In this document: positions 8,375-18,104 of the stretch, in pieces
Numbering within the stretch: the first letter of the stretch is position 1
Layout of the letters: each line of letters begins with the position of its first letter
DNA from: Gammaproteobacteria bacterium
GTDB taxonomy: Bacteria; Pseudomonadota; Gammaproteobacteria; Pseudomonadales; Pseudomonadaceae
NCBI GenBank assembly: GCA_018826895.1
Contig: JAHJYA010000104.1
Location: forward strand, 1 to 64,000
DNA length: 64,000 bases
Direction: 5' to 3'
Translations under genes and position numbers: made by a program
Notes under the pieces: generated by a model
Databases searched by the model: none
What the model was told of the DNA's origin: nothing
What the model saw: the letters and a program-made list of their open reading frames with translations, nothing else

Positions 8375-8518
8375 ATGCTCAGGTTTCTCGCGTTTCTCCT
8401 GTTTATCGTCGTGCTGCTGCCCATTGGGTTGACGCGCTCGGTGTTTCATTCTTCCCGGTTTGGCACGCGTTTTCATCAGGCGCCGACGGCCTGGGATAAG
8501 CCCGCCAGCAAAGGCTAA
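8375..8518 (+). CDS. 47-residue single-pass membrane microprotein
   Basis: This is a 144-nt ORF. Residues 1-20 are a hydrophobic segment (MLRFLAFLLFIVVLLPIGL) and residues 21-47 a polar tail rich in Arg, Ser and His ending WDKPASKG. It lies 31 nt after the carbamoyltransferase stop and 25 nt before the aminotransferase start. The segment could be a membrane anchor or an uncleaved signal. In the saxitoxin cluster and others, carbamoyltransferases of this family are followed by small membrane proteins (SxtJ/SxtK, DUF5989), and this gene takes the same place. With the 84-nt ORF it would be the second of the two sub-150-nt ORFs reported as essential in gvg-type clusters. Confidence 0.7.
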   Translation: MLRFLAFLLFIVVLLPIGLTRSVFHSSRFGTRFHQAPTAWDKPASKG

Positions 8519-8543
8519 TGCCAACAGTCCAAGGACCTGCGCC

Positions 8544-9863
8544 ATGTCAAAGGTGATCTACAAAAACCTCAATACCTCACCGATTCTTGCCGTGGGCGGA
8601 AGTGGTGTTTGGCTTGAGGATGCAGCGGGCAAGCGCTATCTCGATACCTGTGGCGGCGTTGCGGTATCGAGCCTGGGGCACGCTCATCCGCGTATCGCCG
8701 CGGCGTTTGAGCGTGAGGCGAAAAATTTGGCCTGGGCTCATGCCGGCAGTTTCACCACGGCTGCGGCTGAAGAGCTGGCTACACGCCTGGTGGACAGCAG
8801 TGGGGGTTTGGCACGGGCGCAGTTTCTGTCTGGCGGCTCGGAGGTCATGGAGCTGGCGATGAAAATCGCCTACCAGTATCAGTCCGAGCGGGGCTTGCCC
8901 GATAAGTCGATTTTCATTTCGCGGCGGCAGAGCTACCACGGCAGCACCCTGGGTACCTTGAGTATTTCCGGCAACGTGCAACGCCAGTCGGTGTTTGGCC
9001 GGCTGTTGCCACCGGCGGAGTTCGTCTCGCCCTGTTACGCCTACCGCGATCAGCGCGCTGACGAAAGCGAAGACCAGTATGGGACGCGCCTCGCGCAGGA
9101 GCTCGACGAGAAAATCCGTGTTCTGGGTAGCGAAAATGTCGCCGCTTTTTTCGCTGAAACCGTGGTGGGCTCCACCAATGGCGCGGTCCCGGCAGTGCCC
9201 GGTTACTTTCGCAAGATCAAGGCCGTGTGCGAGCGTCACGATGTGCTGCTGATCCTCGATGAGGTGATGGCCGGGATGGGCCGCACCGGTCATCTGTACG
9301 CCTATGCAGATGACGGCATCGTGCCGGACATGGTCGCCGTGGGCAAAGGCCTGGCGGCTGGCTACATGCCGATATCTGCACTGCTGATCAGTGAGCGGAT
9401 TCATTCAGCGATGGCCCAGGGCTCGGGCGTACTGGGCAATGGCCAGACCCATGTCAATCATCCACTGGCCTGCGCCATTGCCCTGGAAGTGCAGCAGGTC
9501 ATTCGCGAAGAAAACCTGTTGGCACAGGTTCGCCAGCGCGGTGAGCAGCTGCGAAGTTGGCTCAAAGAAAGTCTGGCTGACCTGGATATTGTCGGCGATA
9601 TCCGCGGGCGTGGCCTGTTCGTTGGTGTTGAGTTCGTCGAAAGCCGCGCTACCAAAGAGCCGTTTCACGGCGCTGGCGCTTACGCCGCTGCGCTCAAGCA
9701 GGAAGCTTTGCAGCGTGGCCTGCTGATCTATCCCGGTAGCGGCACCGCTCAGGGCCTGCTTGGCAATCATGTGCTGTTTGCACCGCCGTTTATCACCAGT
9801 GAGGACGAGTTGGGGCAAATGGTCGAGCGTTTCAGTGCGGTGGTCAGGGCTGTCGCGCATTAA
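8544..9863 (+). CDS. class III PLP-dependent aminotransferase
   Basis: The protein has 439 residues from the ATG at 8544. An in-frame upstream extension to 8460 overlaps the preceding microprotein gene and has no family similarity. Fold-type I class III motifs are clear: GGSEVMELAMKIAYQY, the LILDEVMAGMGRTGHL block with PLP-pyridine Asp239, and VAVGKGLAAGYMP with the Schiff-base Lys268. Relatives include ornithine, GABA and diaminobutyrate aminotransferases. From memory an aminotransferase of this class was one of the first genes linked to germination-arrest factor production in WH6. The probable role is to make or remove an amino group on a four-carbon amino or keto acid intermediate. The substrate cannot be read from sequence. 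Confidence 0.85.
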   Translation: MSKVIYKNLNTSPILAVGGSGVWLEDAAGKRYLDTCGGVAVSSLGHAHPRIAAAFEREAKNLAWAHAGSFTTAAAEELATRLVDSSGGLARAQFLSGGSEVMELAMKIAYQYQSERGLPDKSIFISRRQSYHGSTLGTLSISGNVQRQSVFGRLLPPAEFVSPCYAYRDQRADESEDQYGTRLAQELDEKIRVLGSENVAAFFAETVVGSTNGAVPAVPGYFRKIKAVCERHDVLLILDEVMAGMGRTGHLYAYADDGIVPDMVAVGKGLAAGYMPISALLISERIHSAMAQGSGVLGNGQTHVNHPLACAIALEVQQVIREENLLAQVRQRGEQLRSWLKESLADLDIVGDIRGRGLFVGVEFVESRATKEPFHGAGAYAAALKQEALQRGLLIYPGSGTAQGLLGNHVLFAPPFITSEDELGQMVERFSAVVRAVAH

Positions 9864-9919
9864 TTCCAGTCGGATTCTAGTTTCAATCGCTTTCAACCTA
9901 ATGACGTGGAGATGGAGAG

Positions 9920-10528
9920 ATGAACATGCAGAAAATCGAGCCATGCCAGGACAAGGTTCTTTTGTCGGTATGCACCATGGACTGGTGTGATCATGGGGTC
10001 GAATTCGCCAAGACGGTGTTCTCTAATCTCGAGGTGTTCTGCTGGGATCCGGGTGACCCTTACCCTTATCACCTGGATAACTGGGAAGGCGACTGGATCA
10101 TTTCCTATCGCGGCGACTTCATCTTTCCCGAGAGCATCTACAAAAATGCCCGCAAAGGTGCGATCAACCTGCACCCGGCCCCACCCAAGTATCGTGGGCT
10201 CGGTAGCCAGCACTACGCGATCTACTACAACGATGAAACCTATGGTTCGACCTGTCATCACTTGGCGCCCTCGGTCGACAGCGGGCAGATCATCGATGTC
10301 GCGCGTTTCAACATCGCACCTGCCGAGACTGCTTCGTCGTTACGCCTGCATGTAGGGGCTTACTGTCTGCAGCAGTTCATTCACTTGCTTACCGATTACA
10401 TCTTGCAGGGGCGACCTTTGCCGGTATCGCCGGAAAACTGGGGGGAGCGGCTGTACAAGCAAGCGGAGCTCAAGCCCTGGATGGAAAAGGTTCGCGCGCA
10501 AGAACCGGATCATCGGTGCTTCAAGTAA
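9920..10528 (+). CDS. N10-formyltetrahydrofolate-dependent formyltransferase
   Basis: The protein has 202 residues and consists of a single formyltransferase core. The catalytic Asn83, His85 and Asp120 are visible in INLHPAPPKYRG (82-93) and HHLAPSVDSGQII (113-125), matching the Asn-His-Asp triad of GART, methionyl-tRNA and sugar formyltransferases. The start may be 9920 or the second Met at 9926; both follow GGAG sequences. There is no OB-fold or second domain, so it is smaller than Fmt. In a 4-formylaminooxyvinylglycine-like pathway this enzyme would attach the formyl group to the aminooxy nitrogen. A formyltransferase was also identified genetically in WH6. The assignment to that step is inference from the family and context. 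Confidence 0.85.
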   Translation: MNMQKIEPCQDKVLLSVCTMDWCDHGVEFAKTVFSNLEVFCWDPGDPYPYHLDNWEGDWIISYRGDFIFPESIYKNARKGAINLHPAPPKYRGLGSQHYAIYYNDETYGSTCHHLAPSVDSGQIIDVARFNIAPAETASSLRLHVGAYCLQQFIHLLTDYILQGRPLPVSPENWGERLYKQAELKPWMEKVRAQEPDHRCFK

Positions 10529-10610
10529 GTATTCCGGCAAGCCGCTTCAGGCCGATGACGGCTTGAAGTGTTTATGGTGCGCGCTGGCGCGATGGGTATG
10601 AGAGCGTCCT

Positions 10611-11240
10611 ATGTTTGAATTTTCGAGTTTCGCTGCCGCACTTGGGGTTTACGTGATCGGCACCGCCACCCCAGGGCCCGGCAACCTGGCGATTGCCAAC
10701 ACCTCCCTGAACTACGGACGTACACCGGGCCTGGCCTTGGCCGCGGGGGTCATTTCCGGGTCGTTGTGCTGGGGGGCAATGACGGCTGCCGGTGTCTCGG
10801 CATTGCTGATGTCCAACACCCAGGTACTGGTGTGGTTGAAGGTATTTGGCGCTTGCTACCTGTTCTTCCTGGCCTGGAAGTCGATTCGCGGGGCGCTGGC
10901 TAACAACGCCACTGTGGTGGCGCGGGCAAGTGAGCGGCAGAGCCGAACCCTGGGGTTCTATTTGCAAGGGTTGGGTATTCACCTGACCAATCCCAAGGCT
11001 GCCTTGACCTGGTTCACCGTGACCACGGTCGGGCTCAGTGCCAATGCCCCGGTCTGGACCAGTTTTGTGCTGGTGGCGGGCTGCGCGTTATTGGGTTTTC
11101 TGATTTTCTGTAGCTATGCGTTGGCTTTTTCCGCTCATTCGGCGGAGCCGTTCTTCGCGCGTACGCGTAAGTCCTTCGGCCTGATTTGCGGGGCGTTCTA
11201 CGCGGTCGTCGCCCTAGGGTTTCTCCGCTCGCTGTTTTGA
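10611..11240 (+). CDS. LysE/RhtB family amino acid exporter (second)
   Basis: The protein has 209 residues and six hydrophobic segments, with the LysE-family motif TATPGPGNLAIANTSLNYG near 17-35 and a NPKAALTWF motif near 127-135. It differs clearly from the exporter at 5783, so it is not a recent duplicate. It is the last gene of the operon, 82 nt after the formyltransferase. A small imperfect hairpin (AAGCCG/CGGCTT, 10540-10565) in that gap could modulate its expression. Likely role: export of the cluster product. Confidence 0.8.
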   Translation: MFEFSSFAAALGVYVIGTATPGPGNLAIANTSLNYGRTPGLALAAGVISGSLCWGAMTAAGVSALLMSNTQVLVWLKVFGACYLFFLAWKSIRGALANNATVVARASERQSRTLGFYLQGLGIHLTNPKAALTWFTVTTVGLSANAPVWTSFVLVAGCALLGFLIFCSYALAFSAHSAEPFFARTRKSFGLICGAFYAVVALGFLRSLF

Positions 11241-11292
11241 TGCTGCCTGGCGCCGCCATGCTGAAAGCACCAGTAGGCAATCTTCCCTGTTT

Positions 11293-11314
11293 CGCGGCCT
11301 GGTGGCAGGCCGCG
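11293..11314. terminator. hairpin between convergent operon end and ptrB
   Basis: CGCGGCCTG-GTGG-CAGGCCGCG forms a perfect 9-bp stem with a tetraloop in the 96-bp gap between two convergent genes. There is no U-run on either side, so it is a weak or Rho-assisted terminator at best. Confidence 0.45.
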
Positions 11315-11336
11315 GGCAGGGTAACGTTGCGGCTGG

Positions 11337-13388
11337 TTAGCTGGCCGGAGTCAGCACCTTGAGCAGAAAGGCATATTCCAGGGCGACATCGCGCAGGGCC
11401 TGGTAGCGGCCGCTCATGCCGCCGTGGCCGGCGCCCAGTTCGGTTTTCAGCAGCAGCAGGTTGGCGTCGGTCTTGTCGCGGCGCAGTTTGGCGACCCATT
11501 TCGCGGCTTCCCAGTACTGCACGCGGCTGTCGTTGTAGCCGGCCACTACCAGCATGGCCGGGTAGGCCTGGGCGCTGACATTCTCGTAGGGCGCGTAGGT
11601 CTTGATGCGCTCGAACACCTCGGCCTGGTTTGGATCACCCCATTCGTCGTATTCGGTGACGGTGAGCGGCAGGTCGGGGTTGAGCATGGTGTTGAGCACG
11701 TCGACAAAGGGCACTTCCGCCACGGCGGCGGCGAACAGCTCGGGACGCTGGTTGAGTACCGCGCCGATCAGCAGGCCGCCGGCGCTGCCCCCGCTGATCG
11801 CCAGTTGCGTCGGCTGGGTGTAGCCCTCGGCGATCAGGTGCTCGGCGCAGGCGATAAAGTCGGCGAAGGTATTGCGCTTGTGCGCCAGCTTGCCGCCGCG
11901 GTACCAGGCTTCACCCAGTTCGCCGCCGCCACGCACATGGGCGATGGCGAAGACGAAACCACGATCGAGCAGGCTCAACCGGGCGTGGGAGAACCAGGGG
12001 TCGAGGCTTTCGCCGTAGGCGCCATAACCATACAGGTACAGCGGAGCAGGCTGGCCAAGCACCTCGCGACGGGCGACCAGGCTGATAGGCACCTGGGTGC
12101 CATCGGCCGACGTTGCCCAGCAGCGCTGGCTGACGTAGGCATCGGCATCGAACGGACCTTCCACCGGGGTTTGCTTGAGCACTTGTTGCTGGCCATCGAG
12201 CAGGCGCAACTGGCGGATCTGCGCCGGGCGGTTGAGTGCCTCGTAGCGCAGGCGCACGTTGTCGCTGGTGAATTCCAGGCTGTCTTGCACATAGAGGCTG
12301 TAAGCCGCGTCGGGCAGCTCTACGCGGTAGCTAGCTGCGGCGGCTGGCTGCACTTCGATGATCGGCAAGCCGCCTTCGCGCAGCCCCAGCAGCAAAGCGT
12401 GCTGGTTGAGGGTGACGCTTTCGAGCATGCACGCGGCATCGTGGGGGCGGCGCAGTTGCCAGTCGCCGCGATCGGGCAGGGCGCCGCTGGGGCTGCGCTG
12501 TGGTGCGCTATATAGCGCGAAGTTGATGCCAGCCTGGTTGCTGCGGATGACCCAGCTCCACTGGTCATCGAGCCAGCCGTGGTCAACCTCGTATTCGTGA
12601 TCCTCTTCGCGCAGGGCCAGGCATTGGAACGGGTCTGAAGGGCTCTCGGCGTCCAATACCCAAACTTCGCTGGTGGTTTTGCTGCCCAGTTGCAGGATCA
12701 ACTGGCGCTCCGAGCTGCTGCGGTAGCAATGCAGAAAGAAACGCCCGTCGCTTTCCTCGAACACCTGTTCGGCGACGGCCTGGCCCAGGCGATGGCGGTA
12801 CAGGCGGTGAGGCCGGTGGGTCTCGTCGAGGGTGGCGAAGAACAGCGTCTGGCTGTCATTGGCCCAGGTCAGGCTGCCGTCGCAGTCGTCGAAGGGCAGG
12901 GCATCGACGGCGCCTGTGCCATCCAGGTGTTTGACGAACAACTCATAGATCTCGTCGCCGCGGGTGTCCAGGCTGTAGGCCAGGCGCTGATGGTCCGGGC
13001 TGATGCTCAGGCCGCCCAGGGAGAGGAAGCCGCCTGCTGCCAGTTCGTTGGGGTCGAGCAGCAGTTGTTCGCACTCGGGGTTGAGGCTAAGGCTGCCATC
13101 GGCTGGGCGCGGGCAGCGGTAGTGGCGCGGGTATTCGTCGCCGGCTGTGGTGCGTTGGTAATACAGGTAAGGCCCCCAGGGGGACGGCAGCGACAGATCG
13201 GTCTCGCGAATGCGCCCCTTGATCTCCTGGAACAGGGTTTCGCGCAGGTCGGCCTGGTCGGCCAGGCTGGCCTCCAGGTAGGTATTTTCCGCCTCCAGGT
13301 AGGCCATGACATCAGGGTGGTCGCGCTGCTCCAGCCAGTGGTAGGGGTCGGCACCAGCGTCGGCGCGGGCGATGGGAGCGTGAGGCAT
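11337..13388 (-). CDS. ptrB: oligopeptidase B (S9A serine peptidase)
   Basis: The protein has 683 residues with no signal peptide, matching cytosolic oligopeptidase B. The N-terminal part (about 75-400) is the beta-propeller that limits access to small peptides. The C-terminal alpha/beta-hydrolase carries YGYGAYGESLDPWFS and the nucleophile Ser535 in SGGSAGGLLIGA. Asp in VVAGYNDSRVQYWE and His in GAGHGGMSGRY complete the triad. The enzyme cleaves after Arg/Lys in peptides below about 30 residues. It is transcribed alone toward the biosynthetic operon and is divergent from a small membrane protein gene, with a 177-bp spacer. Confidence 0.93.
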   Translation of the reverse strand: MPHAPIARADAGADPYHWLEQRDHPDVMAYLEAENTYLEASLADQADLRETLFQEIKGRIRETDLSLPSPWGPYLYYQRTTAGDEYPRHYRCPRPADGSLSLNPECEQLLLDPNELAAGGFLSLGGLSISPDHQRLAYSLDTRGDEIYELFVKHLDGTGAVDALPFDDCDGSLTWANDSQTLFFATLDETHRPHRLYRHRLGQAVAEQVFEESDGRFFLHCYRSSSERQLILQLGSKTTSEVWVLDAESPSDPFQCLALREEDHEYEVDHGWLDDQWSWVIRSNQAGINFALYSAPQRSPSGALPDRGDWQLRRPHDAACMLESVTLNQHALLLGLREGGLPIIEVQPAAAASYRVELPDAAYSLYVQDSLEFTSDNVRLRYEALNRPAQIRQLRLLDGQQQVLKQTPVEGPFDADAYVSQRCWATSADGTQVPISLVARREVLGQPAPLYLYGYGAYGESLDPWFSHARLSLLDRGFVFAIAHVRGGGELGEAWYRGGKLAHKRNTFADFIACAEHLIAEGYTQPTQLAISGGSAGGLLIGAVLNQRPELFAAAVAEVPFVDVLNTMLNPDLPLTVTEYDEWGDPNQAEVFERIKTYAPYENVSAQAYPAMLVVAGYNDSRVQYWEAAKWVAKLRRDKTDANLLLLKTELGAGHGGMSGRYQALRDVALEYAFLLKVLTPAS

Positions 13389-13565
13389 GGTGAACTCCAG
13401 TTGGCAGGGCGGCAGTTGGCAGTGCAGCGGACCGGGAAGCCGGGCCGGGCAAAAGCCGTTATCATAAGCCGCCTATTGCCGGTGGCGGAAACGCCCAATG
13501 CCGGCCCGTTGCTCCGGGTTCGTATACCAGGGCCCGTTTGCTGGTTTTGTCAGAGATTGCGCGTT

Positions 13566-14054
13566 ATGACCGAGAACGACTACCTCCTCGCCTGGGGCGC
13601 CTACGCCGTCGCGGCCCTCGGCTGCCTGCTGGTGTGGTGGCGCATGACCCGCTGGACCTGGCGCTACCTGCGGGAGCCGCTAGCGGTGATTGTTGCGGTG
13701 CTGCTGTTCAGCCCGACCATCGTCGATCCGAACAAGGAGCTGTTCGCCCCGGCGATTGCAGTGACGGCCTTGGATCTGTTGTTCAAGGTCGGCAACAACG
13801 CCTGGCGGGCGGTGGCTGATCTGGCGCTGTACGGGTTGATCGCCCTGGGACTGTATCTGCTGTTCGTGGCCATTCGCTGGCCCATCGAGCGCGCCTGGCG
13901 TGAGCGCCGCGTGGAGCGTGAGTCTGTCAGCGACAGCCGGACACTGCGCGAGCGCATGGCTGAGGACAGCGAAGACTTTCCCGACGAGGCTTTCGATTCT
14001 GTTCGTCCGTCGTCGATGCGCAGTGGCCGCGAGCGTCTGGAGCCGCGGCTCTGA
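13566..14054 (+). CDS. small multi-pass membrane protein (hypothetical)
   Basis: The protein has 162 residues starting at the ATG at 13566. The longer open frame upstream is the antisense shadow of ptrB. Three or four hydrophobic segments lie within residues 8-105, followed by a highly charged cytosolic tail of about 55 residues (RERRVERE, EDSEDFPDE). I recognise no named family, but the same type of gene sits beside ptrB in pseudomonads from memory. It is 39 nt upstream of a glutamine amidotransferase gene, so the two may be cotranscribed. No function can be assigned. Confidence 0.7.
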   Translation: MTENDYLLAWGAYAVAALGCLLVWWRMTRWTWRYLREPLAVIVAVLLFSPTIVDPNKELFAPAIAVTALDLLFKVGNNAWRAVADLALYGLIALGLYLLFVAIRWPIERAWRERRVERESVSDSRTLRERMAEDSEDFPDEAFDSVRPSSMRSGRERLEPRL

Positions 14055-14093
14055 ACTCGGTCTTGCGTTCGCTCGCGCTTCTGGAGTTTTTCC

Positions 14094-14870
14094 ATGTGTG
14101 AATTGCTAGGCATGAGCGCCAATGTGCCGACGGATATCGTCTTCAGCTTTACTGGCCTGATGCAGCGTGGCGGCCGCACCGGTCCGCACCGCGACGGCTG
14201 GGGTATCGGCTTTTACGAAGGGCGTGGCTTGCGCCTGTTCCAAGACCCGCGGGCGAGCAGTGAGTCGGAGGTGGCGCAGCTGGTGCAGCGCTACCCGATC
14301 AAGAGCGAAGTGGTGATTGGGCATATTCGTCAGGCCAATGTCGGTCGCGTGTGCCTGGCCAATACCCATCCTTTCGTGCGTGAGCTTTGGGGGCGCAACT
14401 GGTGCTTCGCGCACAACGGTCAATTGGCCGATTTCAATCCGGCGCCAGGGTTTTACTGCCCGGTCGGCGATACCGACAGCGAGGCGGCGTTCTGCGATCT
14501 GCTCAACCGGGTCCGCACTGCCTTCGACACGCCACAGATGATCGAAACCCTGTTGCCAGTCCTGGTTGACGCCTGTGCGGCGTATCGCAAACAGGGCGTG
14601 TTCAATGCGCTGCTCAGTGATGGTGACTGGCTATTCAGCTTCTGTTCCACCAAGCTGGCGCACATCACCCGGCGTGCACCCTTTGGCCCGGCGCAGCTCA
14701 AGGACGCGGATCTCAAGGTGGACTTCCAGGCCGAGACCACCCCTAACGATGTGGTCACCGTGCTGGCCACTGAACCGCTGACCGACAATGAATGTTGGGC
14801 GCTCTACCAACCAGGCGAATGGCGCCTGTGGCGCGCCGGTGAGTGCGTGGCTCAAGGCCAACTCAACTGA
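14094..14870 (+). CDS. class II glutamine amidotransferase (YafJ-type)
   Basis: The protein has 258 residues. The initiator Met is followed by Cys2 (MCELLGMSAN), the N-terminal nucleophile of the Ntn-hydrolase class II amidotransferases after Met removal. HRDGWGIGFY at about 32-41 and GHIRQANVG near 78-86 form the glutamine site, and FAHNGQLADF near 103-112 is the conserved AHNG motif. It has no synthetase domain, so the ammonia acceptor is unknown. YafJ proteins are widespread and poorly characterised. It is probably cotranscribed with the flanking small membrane-protein genes. Confidence 0.85.
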   Translation: MCELLGMSANVPTDIVFSFTGLMQRGGRTGPHRDGWGIGFYEGRGLRLFQDPRASSESEVAQLVQRYPIKSEVVIGHIRQANVGRVCLANTHPFVRELWGRNWCFAHNGQLADFNPAPGFYCPVGDTDSEAAFCDLLNRVRTAFDTPQMIETLLPVLVDACAAYRKQGVFNALLSDGDWLFSFCSTKLAHITRRAPFGPAQLKDADLKVDFQAETTPNDVVTVLATEPLTDNECWALYQPGEWRLWRAGECVAQGQLN

Positions 14871-14907
14871 TACTGCAACCCGGCACAAGCCGGATCATGG
14901 AGGAAGG

Positions 14908-15441
14908 ATGTTCAGGAGTTATGCGCGTTTGGCCCTGTTTGCTCTGGGCCTGCTGGTCGGGGTGCAGGTCCCTGGGTTTATCGAGGATTACAGCCAGCGC
15001 GTCGACGCGCACCGTAGCGAGTCCGAGCAGGGCTTGCAGGGCTTTCGGGAAACGGCCAAGCGCTTCTTCTCGGGCGACCTGGATGCACTGGTCAGTCACT
15101 ACCGTGCCAGCAACGATGCAGTGATGCAGAGCGATGCGCAGAGTGTCGCTTTTCTCGTTGATCGCGCCGCGTTGCTCGATGACGAATACCGCGCCATGCA
15201 AGGGCCCTGGTACCGTCAGGTCTGGCACCTGGCGACCGCCGCCGACCCGGCCCTGCTTGAAGAAACCTACGCGGCTTACCGCTATCAGGTGCTGCTGGCC
15301 CCCGAGGCCATTGCCTGGGGCATTGCCTGCGCGCTGCTGCTGGCCTGGTTGCTGGAAGCCCTGGTGTTGGGCATCGCCTGGATGCTCGGCGGTGCCAGCG
15401 CTACCCGTACCCGCGCCGCCGAGCGCCGCCATTGGCGTTAG
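14908..15441 (+). CDS. DUF2937-family membrane protein
   Basis: The protein has 177 residues. The start at 14908 has an AGGAAGG Shine-Dalgarno directly upstream. Residues 1-22 form a membrane anchor (LALFALGLLVGVQVPGF), a periplasmic helical region follows (IEDYSQRVDAH), and a second strong membrane segment lies at about 135-160. This matches my recollection of DUF2937, which lies next to YafJ-type genes in Pseudomonas. Function unknown. Confidence 0.65.
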   Translation: MFRSYARLALFALGLLVGVQVPGFIEDYSQRVDAHRSESEQGLQGFRETAKRFFSGDLDALVSHYRASNDAVMQSDAQSVAFLVDRAALLDDEYRAMQGPWYRQVWHLATAADPALLEETYAAYRYQVLLAPEAIAWGIACALLLAWLLEALVLGIAWMLGGASATRTRAAERRHWR

Positions 15442-15534
15442 CGGAAACGCCAACCTTAAGCGGCGAGCGGGTGGGGCGCTTGTCGCCGCTAAAGCCCTTC
15501 CCACACCTGCAGTATTGGGTCTGACCTACGCTTG

Positions 15535-15565
15535 GTAGCCTGGGTCGAGCGCCGCGACACCCGGG
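15535..15565. repeat. 31-bp extragenic repeat, copy 1
   Basis: GTAGCCTGGGTCGAGCGCCG and the following 11 nt recur at 34851-34881 with a few substitutions; the conserved ends are GTAGCCTGGGT and ACCCGGG. Both copies are intergenic. The wider gap 15442-15830 holds no gene, only this repeat and the katG control region. Confidence 0.55.
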
Positions 15566-15708
15566 GCACCGCCCCCGGATCGCCGTGCAAGCTGCGGCCA
15601 CAAGATCTGTGCACATTTCCTAAAAATTCCCGCAGGGTCGCTGCAGGCCTACTGCTGCGCGCCAACCACTCTGTTTCGGCATTTATCCGTAGGGGCATTC
15701 GCGTCACA

Positions 15709-15745
15709 TTACGCGGCTACTATAACCACCATATTCAAATGCTAT
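15709..15745 (+). promoter_or_regulatory. OxyR-like binding site upstream of katG
   Basis: Four tetranucleotides occur at exact 7-nt spacing: TTAC (15709), CTAT (15720), ATAT (15731) and CTAT (15742). The OxyR consensus is ATAG-N7-CTAT-N7-ATAG-N7-CTAT; two boxes match fully, one matches 3/4 and one 2/4. The site ends 86 nt before the katG start, a sensible place for activation under peroxide stress. A purine-rich RBS (AGGAGA) follows at the start codon. Confidence 0.6.
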
Positions 15746-15821
15746 TTGCTGGACCCACCGTGAGACGCCAAGCTGATTGCACAGCATTTCAGTGCCCTCA
15801 GTTAATTAGAAACAACCGTAG

Positions 15822-18038
<2,217 letters not shown>

Positions 18039-18059
18039 CTAAACCCGCTGTACAGCACA

Positions 18060-18104
18060 CCGTGGCCCGGCGAGGAGAGATCCCCGCCGGGCCACGGTTT
18101 TTTT
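18060..18104 (+). terminator. Rho-independent terminator of katG
   Basis: CGTGGCCCGGCG at 18061-18072 pairs perfectly with CGCCGGGCCACG at 18085-18096, extended by one further pair. A run of seven T follows at 18098-18104. Confidence 0.9.

Noticed and set aside
715..11240. Cluster considered as a ribosomal-peptide (RiPP) pathway because of the 27-residue ORF
   Set aside because: No YcaO, LanM, radical SAM, leader-binding domain or peptidase is present, and the peptide lacks Cys. A scaffold role is left open in the findings.
11293..11314. Hairpin considered as a strong intrinsic terminator for the biosynthetic operon
   Set aside because: There is no T-run on either strand; it is kept only as a weak terminator candidate.
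11424..12515. 363-codon open frame antisense to ptrB
   Set aside because: It is low-complexity Gly/Val/Ala/Gln translation typical of antisense GC-rich DNA; ptrB covers it with all catalytic motifs.
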